64,000 nt of DNA, taken from NCBI GenBank assembly GCA_009667805.1, contig RXON01001570.1, positions 1 to 64,000 of the forward strand, read 5' to 3'. A model generated the notes under the pieces. It saw nothing but the letters and a program-made list of their open reading frames with translations, had not been told where the DNA came from and did not search any database. The position numbers and the translations under genes are program-made. Source of the stretch: Leptobrachium leishanense. Lineage: Eukaryota; Chordata; Amphibia; Anura; Megophryidae. Shown here in pieces: positions 42,121 to 53,700 of this stretch (positions are counted from its first letter, which is position 1; each line of letters begins with the position of its first letter).

Positions 42121-45100
42121 CTCCCTAACCTGGGAGGGGGTTCACCTCAAGACTGAGGCGTTCTTAGACTCTGGGGCCTCAGGTAATTTCATGGATAAAT
42201 ATTTTGCTGCCAAAAACCTCTTACCTCTGGTTCTCAAGGAAAAACCTCTAATGGTGGAGGCCATAGATGGTAAACCCCTGTCATGTCCACATATCACTCA
42301 CGACACTGTCGATGTATGTATGAAAACAGGAGTTTTACACCATGAAACGATAAGATTTCAAATTATTGAATCTCCCTCATGTCCTGTCGTTCTTGGGTTT
42401 CCATGGTTAACAGAGCACAACCCGGTTATTGATTGGGTCCAGAGAGACATAAAATGTTGGGGTCCTAATTGTCAGTCTAATTGCCTAGGCAGGGTCAATG
42501 TGATTGGTAGCCTCAATATTGCCACAGCCCCTCCTTTATCCACAGAGGTCCCTGAATGTTATCTGGCATTAAAGGAGGTGTTCTCTAAAGCCAGGACTGA
42601 GGTCCTACCACCACATCGTCCATATGACTGTGCTATTGATTTACTCCCCGGTACGATGCCTCCTAGGGGACATGTATACCCTTTGTCACAAAAAGAAAAC
42701 GACATTATGGAGGAATACATAAGGGAGAATCTAGAGCGAGGATTCATTAGACGGTCCTCCTCTCCAGCAGGAGCAGGTTTCTTTTTTGTCTCCAAAAAAG
42801 AGGGAGATCTGCGACCTTGCATCGATTATAGAGGTTTGAATAGGATAACTATAAGAAATGCATATCCCATACCTCTCATAACAGAATTGTTCGACCGATT
42901 AAAAGGGGCCCGTATATATACGAAGCTCGATTTACGCGGAGCTTACAACCTGGTTAGGGTTAAAAAGGGAGATGAATGGAAAACGGCTTTTAATACACGT
43001 AGCGGGCATTATGAATACCTGGTGATGCCCTTTGGATTATGTAATGCGCCAGCCGTTTTTCAGGACCTCATAAATGACACCCTAAGGGATTTTCTGCAAG
43101 AATTCGTCATAGTATATCTGGATGACATCCTGATATACTCTCCTGATGTGGACACTCATCACGCCCACGTGAAACAAGTATTGAAAAAACTATTGAAGGC
43201 TGGATTGTATTGTAAACTAGAAAAATGTCTATTCGACATAGTAACAGTGCATTTCCTTGGTTATATAATAACCCCTGAGGGTTTTCAAATGGACCCTAAA
43301 AAACTCTCAGCAATTCTTGACTGGCCTCTACCCCAAGGGCTTAAAGCCATCCAGAGGTTTCTGGGGTTTACTAACTACTATCGGAGATTCATTAAAGACT
43401 TTTCAGCCTTGGTAGCTCCCCTCACGGCTTTGACAAAGAAAGGGGTGGGAAATCAGAAATGGACACCTCAAGCCACTCAAGCCTTTGAGGCACTTAAACA
43501 AGCATTCACTACTGCCCCTGTTCTCCGACATCCAGATCCGGCTCTGCCTTTCCAAGTAGAAGTTGACGCCTCCGAACTAGGTCTTGGTGCAGTCTTGTCC
43601 CAAAGGGAGGCACCCGACAAACCCTTGCATCCATGCGGCTTCTATTCTCGGAAATTGTCCCCGGCAGAGAAGAACTATGACATTGGAAATAGAGAGTTGT
43701 TAGCAGTCATCTCGGCCTTGGCAGAATGGAGATACTTATTGGAGGGGTCTAGGGACCCCATCGTTATCATAACCGATCATAAGAATCTCACGTACATTGG
43801 AGATGCTAAACGTTTAAATTCCAGACAAGCGAGATGGTCATTGTTTCTTTCAAGTTTTAATTTCGTGCTTACCTATAGACCTGGGTCCAGAAACATTAAA
43901 GCAGACGCCTTATCGAGACAGTATGAATCTTATGAACATAATATCCAAGATCAGCATCCCATTGTACCCCAGGAAAGGATTATAGCCTCTACCACAATTA
44001 GTGTCTCGTCTCCTCTAGTGAAAAGGTTGCAGACCGTCCAGGGTGCAGCTCCTGGGGGGAAACCTCCCCGAAACTCTTTGTACCTGAGAACGAAAGAGAG
44101 GAAGTACTTAACGTTTATCATGACAATAAAACCTCTGGGCATATGGGTATCACCAAAACAGTGCTAGTATCAGTAAACTCCTCTGGTGGCCCACGTTGCG
44201 CCGAGACGTTAAAGATTACATAGCTGTGTGCGAGGTGTGCACAAGACATAAAAGTCCCAAAACAGCACCCATTGGTTTACTCCAGCCTTTGCCGATCCCC
44301 GAACGCCCATGGTCGCATGTAGCCATGGATTTTATAGTAGATTTACCTGAGTCAAGAGGGAATACAGTTATACTTACGGTCATAGATCGATTCTCCAAGA
44401 TGGGTCACTATGTGCCTCTTCGGAAACTACCTTCGGCAGCCGAACTGGTGCCCATATTCATTTCCAACGTGGTTCGCATACACGGTGTTCCTCTGGAGAT
44501 TGTCTCTGATAGGGGACACAATTCGTCTCCAGATTCTGGAAAGGGTTTTGTAAGAATGTGGGGATAGACTTATCCTTCTCTTCGGCCTATCACCCCCAGA
44601 CCAACGGAGCAGCAGAACGAGCCAACCAAAATATAGAGAAATATCTCAGGTGCTTTATATCAGAACAACAAAATAACTGGTCAGACCTGTTACCATGGGC
44701 AGAGTATGCTTTGAACAGTGCAGTAAGTGAATCCACAGGACATTCCCCTTTCTTCACTGTTTATGGTTTTGATCCTCCCGTGCTCCCCGCTACGTTTCCT
44801 GATACCACGATTCCTGCTTTGGATGAGCATTTGGCATCATTGAAAGAGACTTGGGAGAGAGTCAAACGGGCACTGGAAGAGAGTAGTGCCATCCAGAAAA
44901 CCAAGGCCGACAGACACAGGAGGCAGGCACCCGTGTATCAAGTTGGGGACAGGGTTTGGCTTTCTTCACGGAATATCAAGCTCTTAGTGCCTTCCATGAA
45001 GTTGGCACCTAGATATATCGGCCCCTATAAGATTCTGCGGCGACTCAACCCTGTCTCCTATGCTTTGGCGTTACCCCCCCATATCAGGATACACAATGTG

Positions 45101-45394
45101 TTCCACGTAAGCCTTTTGAAACCGTTGTTGTGTAACCGGTACACCAAGGTCCGTGCTCCACCTCCTCCTGTCTCTGTGGAGGGCCAGGAGGAGTACGAGG
45201 TTGAGGCCATTCTGGATGCCAGAAAGTCTAGGGGGTCCTTACAGTACTTGGTCGATTGGGTGGGTTACGGTCCAGAGGATCGTTCTTGGATTCCGGCTGC
45301 AGAGGTCCATGCCCCTCGGTTGGTGAAGGCCTTCTATTTGGCGCACCCCCGTGCCCCTGGGGGTCGTCCAGTGGCCGCCCGTAGAGGGGGGTTC
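42121..45394 (+). pseudogene. Pol, internal copy 2 (protease to chromodomain)
   Basis: Same domain order as copy 1. RT, including VIVYLDDILIYSP, and RNase H are uninterrupted. Private frame changes lie near 44067 and 44163 just before the integrase zinc site. The frame change near 44518, right after VSDRG in the integrase catalytic core, is shared with copy 1. The C-terminal part 44558-45466 carries NGAAERANQN, the GPY/F region and the chromodomain. Confidence 0.9.
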
Positions 45395-46166
45395 TGTCAC
45401 GGATGGCTCTGTTCTGGGGCGCCTGGCAGCAGATTCCTCGCTGCTCGCTGGCCAGGCGCCGAATAATAACGCCACCGGGTGCGCTCACGTGGGACGCCGG
45501 GGGGCGGAGCCTGGCGTTATGACGCGGACCCGCCGGGTTTAAAACCCGGCTTCACTAGTTCGCCGGTGCCCTGACGTGGTATTCACTTCCCGCAGAGCTC
45601 TTGTGTTTTTGGCTAATTTATCTGTGTCTGACCTTGTTCTGGCTAACGAACCATTCTGTGTATGACTCCTGGCATTGGCAAACGAACCATTCTGTGTATG
45701 ACTCCTGGCTGCATTGGCAAACGAACCATTCTGTGTATGACTCCTGGCATTGGCAAACGAACCATTCTGTGTATGACTCCTGGCATTGGCAAACGAACCA
45801 TTCTGTGTATGACCCCTGGCATTGGCAAACGAACCATTCTGTGTATGACCCCTGGCATTGGCGAACGAACCACCCTGTGTATAACCCTTGGTATTGGCAT
45901 TTACTCTTCTCACGGTTCTGCTCTTAACTTTGGTACCGAGGTCAGTCTATGTGGCACCCTAAGCACACATCAGGCTACCTCTGATATTACTAAGGTCCTA
46001 GGGAGAACGAGTACTCTATTCTGTACCTCTGTCTGGTGTTTACCCTTGCTTGTCTATTGTCTGGTTAATTATCTATCTAGTTGTGCCGACCATTCAAGGA
46101 TCGGAAGGGTAGAGAGCGGTCTACGTAAAGGGACCACTATCTTAGTATTCAGGGGGATTCGTGACA
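45395..46166 (+). repeat. Gypsy array LTR 3
   Basis: 772 bp, ends CGTGACA followed by TTGAC and the L1 3' UTR. Its minisatellite has a three-base insertion in unit 2. Confidence 0.93.
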
Positions 46167-46200
46167 TTGACTCTGTCTAAACTGATATTTGTGAATGCCT

Positions 46201-46224
46201 AATAAAATTCATTTAAAAAAAAAA
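46201..46224 (+). terminator. L1 polyadenylation signal and poly-A tail
   Basis: AATAAA at 46201-46206 is followed about 10 bp later by an A tract (46214-46224). It marks the true 3' end of the L1 that starts at 28528, showing that the Gypsy array sits between the L1's ORF2 and its tail. Confidence 0.85.
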
Positions 46225-46231
46225 GAGCAGA

Positions 46232-46860
46232 TAGACACAGACCTCATGGTGCGATATAAATTATTTTTTAAAGGGTACACACAAAAGGACCTTTCTCACC
46301 CATTCCTGGGTCTATAATGAGACCCTCACGTGTGTGCACCAGGGTTGTTGATCCAGGCACAACCCTTGTAAAGCCTTCCACTGATCCTTTGGTCTCCAAA
46401 GTGGGGAATCCCAGCACTCTCAGCCAGATCGATAAAGATACATCCACTTGGACAAAAAAGCTAAATTTATTAATAAAAACGGTTTTCACATAAAAGAAAA
46501 AGAACAGCCAAACGCGTTTCGCCAATCAAGGTTTCATCAGTGGAAATCAACCGAGTTCTGAATCCTATATTGATTTTATAATTGTCTGCCGAATACTGTC
46601 CTCCAATCCCAGACAGCGGTGAATCAAACCCAATCTGTGTCACCGCCCCTCACGTCTCTCCTCCGTCTTACATAAATCAATCCCAGTTGTGTCCGCATCC
46701 TTCTTCCTGCTTGTGGTCCATTAAGGTTCTATCTTTGCTTCCTGTGTCTAACACAGTTCGCTCCGGATTGGTCTCAATTGCTTCCGCTTCCCTCGTTTGC
46801 GTTCCACTGTGGATTACCATTTATTTCTTTTTCCTTTTGCGGTTAGCTTCATATCTCGAC
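46232..46860 (-). mobile_element. PLE-derived non-coding fragment with hammerhead-like motif
   Basis: Downstream flank of the L1. No coding frame is supported. On minus it contains a hammerhead-like core at 46508-46543. It probably belonged to one retroelement with the sequence left of 28516 before the L1 inserted, but continuity was not shown. Confidence 0.45.
46508..46543 (-). ncRNA. Hammerhead-like motif with weak stem II
   Basis: CTGATGA (plus 46534-46540), GAAA (plus 46517-46520) and CGCGTT are intact. Stem I is CCA/TGG. Stem II is only about two pairs (CC/GG) around TTGATT, so it is shorter than usual and may be inactive. Confidence 0.5.
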
Positions 46861-47137
46861 GGATCAAAAAAGCACGCATTAATCTCTTATTCATATCTAT
46901 TCTATAATCAATCTAGGACATCATTTTGGGCACAGAACCTTTTATATATAATAAAGATATGACCTATACATATTGAATAAATGGTATAGCCTATCCATAT
47001 TGCCACAAACACTGTACATGTGTACATATCTAAATTACTCAGAAAGATAACAGTAATCCTATGTTAAACTCTACCCCTACCTAATGCTACACTACCCCTA
47101 ACATTTCCCCCAACCTTGATCCTACCCCTTAAACCTG
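46861..47137. other. Unassigned interval
   Basis: No recognised element. A run of CCCTAC/CCCTAA-like words at 47075-47110 is too irregular to call a telomere repeat. Confidence 0.4.
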
Positions 47138-47250
47138 GGGTCAGCAACCTTGGTTTTGGAAATACATTTCCCATGAGGCTCTGACAATTTAATGACAACC
47201 TGATCATCATGGGAGATATTTTAAAATCTGGATGATCAAAGTTGCTGATA
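47138..47250. mobile_element. Short MITE, hAT-like ends
   Basis: Starts GGGTCAGCAACCTTGG and ends CAAAGTTGCTGATA, giving an imperfect terminal inverted repeat of about 11 bp, with inner TTTCCCATGA and TCATGGGAGA arms. No clear target duplication. Confidence 0.5.
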
Positions 47251-47644
47251 CCTTTCCCTAAACATTACCCTATTCCCAGGGCCAGTGTTACACTATTTTG
47301 CTCCCTACGCAAAACCAGCTACTTGCACCCCTCAAAAAAATAAATAAAATGAAAGCAACACAACATGAAACTATAATAAATTAACCATATTATTATTCAG
47401 TGGCGTCACTAGGGTTGGTGTCACCCTGTGCGGTAATTTATGGTGTCACCCCCCCGAGTTTTACGGATTTTTTTTAACTACTCTTACTCCTAAATCAGTA
47501 CTCACATATAACACTGAATGCTCATACACACAGCGCACATTACTGTGAGGTTTATTGCTGTGGAGCTCTCTCCTATGCTCACACAAATTTTTGCCAACTG
47601 CCAGCAAGTACGGTGCCTGTTCGAAGGCAGTGAAATCACACATG

Positions 47645-49015
47645 GACATATATTGCCCCCAGCAGCTCTGGATATATTGCCCCCAGCAGCTCACCCATGG
47701 ATATATTTTGCCCCCAGTTCACATATGGATATATTGCCCCAGTTCACAATTATATATTGCCCCAGCAGCTCACCCATGGATATACATTGCCCCAGCTCAC
47801 ATATGGATATATTGTGCCTCAGCTCACATATGGATATATTGCCCCAGACCAGCTCACACATGGATATATTGCCCCAGACCAGCTCACACATGGATATATT
47901 GCTCCCAGACCAGCTCACACATGGATATTGCCCCAGCTCTCATGGATATGCCCCCAGCACACATGGATACTGCCCCAAGCACACATGGATACTGCCCCCA
48001 GGACACATAGATACTGCCCCAGCTCACATGGATATGCCCCAGTTCACATGGATATGCCCCAGCAGCTCTCATGGATATGCCCCAGCAGCTCTCATGGATA
48101 TTGCCCTAGTAGCTCTCATGGATATTGCCCTAGTAGCTCTCATGGATATTGCCCCAGCTCCTCTCATGGATATTGCCCCAGCTCCTCTCATGGATATACT
48201 GCCCCGCTCCTCTCATGGATTTTGCCCCAGCTCCTCTCATGGATATTGCCCCAGCTCCTCTCATGGATTTTGCCCCAGCTCCTCTCATGGATACTGCCCC
48301 AGCTCCTCTCATGGATATTGCCCCAGCTCCTCTCATGGATTTTGCCCCGCTCCTCTCATGGATTTTGCCCCAGCTCCTCTCATGAATATTGCCCCAGCTC
48401 CTCTCATGGATATACTGCCCCAGCTCCTCTCATGGATATACTGCCCCAGCTCCTCTCATGGATATACTGCCCCAGCTCCTGGATATGCCCCAGCACATGG
48501 ATATGCCCCAGCTCATGGATATGCCCCAGCTCATGGATAATGCCCAGCTCATGGATATTGCCCCCAGCTCATGGATAATGCCCCCAGCTCATGGATAATG
48601 CCCCCAGCTCATGGATATGCCCCAGCTCATGGATAATGCCCCAGCTCATGGATAATGCCCCCAGCTCATGGATATGCCCCAGCTCATGGATAATGCCCCA
48701 GCACATGGATATGCCCCAGCTCATGGATAATGCCCCAGCTCATGGATATGCCCCAGCTAATGGATAAAGCCCCCAGCTCATGGATATGCCCCAGCTCATG
48801 GATAATGCCCCAGCTCATGGATAATGCCCCCAGCTCATGGATAATGCCCCCAGCTCATGGATATGCCCCAGCTCATGGATAATGCCCCAGCTCATGGATA
48901 TTGCCCCAGCTCATGGATAATGCCCCCAGCTCATGGATACTGCCCCAGCTCATGGATAATGCCCCAGCTCATGGATATTGCCCCAGCTCATGGTTATGTC
49001 CCAGCTCATGGATAA
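47645..49015. repeat. CCCAGCTCATGGATAT minisatellite, left block
   Basis: Around 60 or more units of 18-25 bp built on GCCCCAGCTCATGGATA. The first third uses longer forms (CAGCTCACACATGGATATATT, then CAGCTCCTCTCATGGATATT). Long open frames in all plus frames (for example 47518-48540) are artefacts of a stop-poor repeat. Confidence 0.93.
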
Positions 49016-49876
49016 TGCCCTGTAATGTTGGGAGCTTCCAGCCCTACCTGTGTGCTTGAGGGCAGCATGTCTGATGCTGCTCGCTGACCAATGCCCGGTT
49101 TAAATGGAGACAGGCAGGGAGGTGGTTGCATGAGGCGTGGCTTGAGTGGGGGCGTGGCCTGGTGAAGGTCTTTAAAAACCCTCAGTGTATTCTCAGCAGT
49201 TGCCAGATCGTGGTTATCCATACCTGAGCTCCTTGTACCTGACTGCTATATTGAATTAACCCGTTATTGACCTCTGCTTGTTTCTGACTATTCTGCCTTC
49301 TGTTGCCCTAGACCATTTTCTTTTTTTGTAATTCAAAGTTTTATTGTAAACAGTAAAGACAGGAAATACAGAATATCAAGGCAGGTATACAGAACACAGA
49401 ATCGGGAATGTCATAAGAATCAGACAGGTAACAGATACAACCATAGCGCCGCATCCACGGGACATTGACCACGAGTTCTAAATAGTGTGAGCACCCTCCA
49501 TACCATCTAGCAGCTATGTCGGCCCTAATCTCCGGTACCAATCAGGAGCGTAGCAGGTAAGGAAAATACAGTTTCGGTAGGCCCCCGTCAAGGGGACAGG
49601 TCTCCCAAGGCGAGTACCCTGTTCCCTAGTGGACAGCCACCATCACCGCTTGCGCCTCCACAGCCGCAGGAGGATGGGTGAGGGAAAAGTAATAAGCAGA
49701 AAAGAGAAGAGTAAGAGAAGAAGAGCGAGAAGGAAGAGAAAAAGAGGAGAAGGAGAAAGAAAGACGAAAAAACTAAAAACAAAAACAAAAGGGGGGGTTG
49801 GAAGGAGGAGGAGGGGAAGTGTATGACTCTCACGTCCGGGGGGGGCCGCCCACCGCCCACCCCACTAGCCAGGGCC

Positions 49877-52800
49877 TCAAACAGCCCGCAAAGTCCGGCG
49901 TGCGGTAGCCGCGTAAGCGTCCCAATGGAACCATTTCATTCCCATATCAGCCTCTACGCCCCGTGTCACTGCCTCTAGAAGGTCAATGGAGCGGAAAGTT
50001 TCGACCCGTTGTATCCAGGATCGGAGCGTTGGTACCTCCGGGGATCTCCAGTGTACCGGGATCAAAGCCCGAGCCGCCAACATCATGAGGAGTAGGACCG
50101 ATCGCTTCAGGGTCCAGATGGGAAGTGGAATGTGGAAAAGCAGGAAGCATCCTGCGGTGAATGGGAGGTCCGTATCGGTCACCTGATATATCGCAGAATG
50201 AAGTAGCTTCCAGAACTCAAGTATTCGTGGACAGGACCACCAAATGTGTAGATACGTACCCACATCAGTATCGCAGCGCCAACAGATGGGGGTGACGGCC
50301 GGGTAAATGCGGTGTAAGAGCGAGGGAGTCCTGTACCAGTATGTCAGGATCTTATAGGAAGTCTCTTGAGTCCGTGAAGCACAGAATCCTTTGTGTATCA
50401 GGATGTAAGTCATGGCCCACTGTGCATTCGTAATGTCGACTCCCAGTTCAGTTTCCCATCTTGATGTAAAGAGGGGGTCGGTCGTGTCCGATGTTTGGAG
50501 CAGGCAGTACAGGGTAGACACACCGTGTTCGAGGGGGAGTCCCCTCTGACAGAAGCACTCGAATGGTGTGAGCTGCCTGTGTAAACTGTATCCACAGTTG
50601 AGATTGCGGAGGAATGTCCTGATCTGCATATAATTAAATCTTTCCAGGAGTGATGGAGGGTCCCCCTCCCCAAAACATTGTGGGGCATTACCGTCCGCAT
50701 CACAGGGAAAGTCCATGGCCCGTAGTCTCCTTGTGCCCGTTAGTCGGATGCATAAAGACGGTAAGACTCCGGCCGGGAGCCTCGGGTTGTGATTTAAAGG
50801 CAGGAGAGGGGAGATATCCGTGGATAGGCCATAGGTCATTTTACTCCTGTGCCATATACGTAGCGTAACTACGACTGGGTCCGGATCCGACGGGGCACCT
50901 TGGTGCGTAACCGGCGGGAACCAAGGCACCGCCCACAATGGGTCACCAGAGAGAACACGCTCCAGGTCAAGCCATCTCTTATTCGGCTCAGAAGCCGACC
51001 AGTCAACGATTCGAAGTAAGTGACAAGCTACATAATACTGTTTCACGTCAGGGAGAGCTAACCCTCCCCTGGATTTCGGTCGACATAACACCGCGATCCC
51101 CACCCGGGGCCGCCCCCTTGGCCATATAAACTGCAGAATTTCCTTTCGGAACGTCTGAAAAAACGATGCCAGGATTGCAATGGGTAGCGCATGAAAGAGG
51201 TACAAGAGACGCGGCAATAGGTTCATCTTCAACACTGCCACTCGGCCCAGCCAAGAGATGTGTTTACTCGTCCAGTCAGACAAATCTGAATGAAACGAGC
51301 GTAGAATACCAGCAAAGTTCAAGTCGAAAAGTCGGTCCGAAGAGACCGCTAACCAGGTGCCTAGATACCGGAGGGAAGTTGGACAGTGTCGGAGCGGATA
51401 GGTAGAGCGAATGGTTTCCAATGTAGCGGGTGCCAGGGAGACCCCCAAGACTCTCCGACTTGTCATGGTTAATTTTAAGACCCGCAACGGAGCCATAGGA
51501 GTCTAATTCAGACATGACAGCCGGTAGAGAGGAGTCTACCTTTGTGAGAAAAAAGAGCAAGTCGTCCGCATATGCTGACAGTTTATGTTCGGATACATGT
51601 CCCTGAATCCCCGCCACATTCGCGTTGCTTCGGATAGCCACCAGTAGTGGTTCCAATGAGAGGGCAAAGAGCAGGGGTGATAAGGGGCATCCCTGCCGAG
51701 TCCCATTCTTCACCGTCAGTGGTGCCGACAGCACCCCGTTGACCCTGACACGGGCAGTGGGAGTATCATAAAGAGCTGTCAGGTAATGCATGAAAAAGGG
51801 TCCTACTCCTAGACCCCTCAACACTTCGAACATGAAATCCCAGCGTACCCTGTCAAAGGCCTTCTCCGCATCCGTGGAAAGCAGGAGAAGGCCCTCGCCG
51901 GTCCTTTTCGCTACGCCGATCGCTCCCAGAGCTCGGGTAGTTGCGTCCCGGGCCTCCGCCCCGGTACAAATCCCACTTGGTCCGGATGGATCAGGGATGG
52001 CAACAATGGGGTTAGGCGGTTAGCCATAATCTTGGCCATGATTTTCAGGTCCGCATTAAGGAGCGAGATCGGCCGATAACTACGAGGGTCTGACGCGTCT
52101 TTATTCGGTTTCAAGATAACCGATATTGTGGCGGACAAGGTGTGAGGGTGGAAGGGGGAGCCCGATCGGATTGCGTCGTATAGTGTAAGAAGTCGAGGCA
52201 CTAGCGTGGGCGAGAACGTTCGATAGTACTCTGCCGGAAGGCCATCCGGTCCAGGGCACTTGTGGGGCTTGAGTGTCTTTAATACCGCTTGAATCTCCTC
52301 CCCACTAATGGGGTCCTCCAGGGTGGCTGCCGCAGATTCAGAGATCAAACGTGGGAGTCTATCCCGTAGGTAGGCCTGTATTGTGGTGAGTGGGGGTCCG
52401 GTGTTCGAGTTCCCAGTCAAGTCGTAGAGGGTCTGGTAGTAACGTTGGAACTCACGTAAAATAGCCTCAGGGAGCAGGTGTAACATCCCATTCTGTGATC
52501 TGATCTTCGCGATATAAGAGGCGTTCTGCCTGCGTCGGAGAATCTGGGCCAAGAGACGGCCAGGTTTGTTTTCCTTAAGGGCAAAATTACAGCGGGCCTT
52601 TTGGGCCGCAAACTTAACGTCCGCATCAAGCAGTTCATTCAATTCTCGGCGCTTAGCCTGAAGTTCCGGCAGGACTGAGGGCTCAGTAAGAGTTGAGTGT
52701 CGGACCTCCAGGTCGCGAATAGCTCCGACAAGTCCCTTCACATGTTCGGAACGGAGGCGCTTTAGGGCCGTGGCTTTGCTAATAAAAAGGCCTTGGACCA

Positions 52801-53700
52801 CGGCTTTGTGTGCCTCCCAAACCGTCGGCTCGGGGACCCCCGAGTCACCATTCATCTCAAAATAAATCTTGAGTTGTAAGTCCACCTCAGCTACAAAGCC
52901 CGGATCCGCAAGGAGAGATAAATTCAGTCTCCACTGTCGTTCCGACGGTCGATAGAGAGGGGAGGTCAGTGTCGCTGTTACCGGAGCGTGGTCCGACCAA
53001 GTCTGGGCTTCGATTGTCGACGTCTCAACTAGATCCACTCGATGGTATTGTACGAATATATAATCTAAGCGGGAGTGTGTGTTATGGACAGGGGAGAAGA
53101 ACGTGTAATCTCGCTCCCCAGCGTGGAAGCTCTCCAGACATCAACCAGCCTGAGATCGTCCAACTGACGTCTCACTTGTCGTATCACATTCGCAGGGATC
53201 GAAGAGCTACCCCTGGAAGCATCCACTTTTGGGTCTAAGGGCAGGTTAATATCCCCTGCAACAACGAGAGTACCCTCCATGAAGGTCTCCAATTGGCGCA
53301 AAATAGACGTCAGGCACCAATGTTGCGCAGTGTTAGGGAGGTAGACCGAAGCGAACGTGTAACCGTAGTCTGCGATTGTACCTTTGACGAACAAGTATCG
53401 CCCCTCCGGGTCCCTCAGGACGTCCGTTAGGACAAAGGGTACATCCCTGGCGAAAAGGATAGCCACTCCCCGGCTCTTACCACCCTGATAATCGCTGAAG
53501 TAACCCATGGGAAAAAGAAAATCGCGTAAAGTCGGGGCCGATCCCAGGCGAAAATGTGTTTCCTGTAGAAAGAGTACCGACGTCCTCAAGGCCAATGCTT
53601 CACGTAGGAGTCGGCGCCTCATTTCCGGGATGTTGAGGCCCTTAGCGTTGTATGTGAGGAGGCGCAGGGGCCGCGGGGCGAACCCCCCGGACGCGTCCAT
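49877..53700 (-). pseudogene. L1 ORF2, second family (broken)
   Basis: Start MDASGGFAPRPLRLLTYNAK. Endonuclease VLFLQETHFRLG, LVVAGDINLPLDP and TWSDHAPVTATL; RT HKCPGPDGLPAEYYR, YRPISLLNADLKIMAK, DAEKAFDRVRWDFMFEVLRG, GTRQGCPLSPLLFALSLEPL and LSAYADDLLFFL (about 51560); C-terminal zinc site CWRCDTDVGTYLHIWWSCP (about 50240-50300). The last 539 residues are one frame (49877-51496). Frame changes near 53075, 51965 and 51440 inactivate it. The mutated endonuclease keeps the E and SDH residues. Confidence 0.9.

Larger units (their letters stand above)
35193..46166 (+). mobile_element. Ty3/Gypsy array LTR-internal-LTR-internal-LTR
   Basis: Three LTRs of 769, 771 and 772 bp flank two nearly identical internal regions (35962-40293 and 41065-45394). 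Only the outer edges carry a duplication (CTGAC left at 35188-35192, TTGAC right at 46167-46171; TGAC shared). This indicates one insertion later enlarged by unequal exchange between LTRs, or an assembly duplication. It lies in the 3' UTR of the L1. Confidence 0.92.
28528..46219 (+). mobile_element. Full-length L1-like LINE with nested hAT and Gypsy array
   Basis: Bounded by the target duplication AAAAAGAGCAGA (28516-28527 and about 46220-46231), with an AATAAA at 46201-46206 and a poly-A tract of about 11 bases before the right copy. Without the hAT (33391-34479) and Gypsy array (35193-46166), it is about 5.6 kb. It has a 5' UTR, ORF1, ORF2 with apurinic-type endonuclease, RT and C-terminal zinc site, and a pyrimidine-rich 3' UTR (about 35020-35110). 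Confidence 0.88.

Noticed and set aside
46861..47137. Third telomere-like tract near 47075-47110
   Set aside because: Only a few irregular CCCTAC/CCCTAA words, without tandem order.
47518..48578. Long open frames of about 290-340 residues rich in PSSHGY or DILPQ repeats
   Set aside because: They are translations of the minisatellite, open in several frames at once, with no non-repetitive domain.
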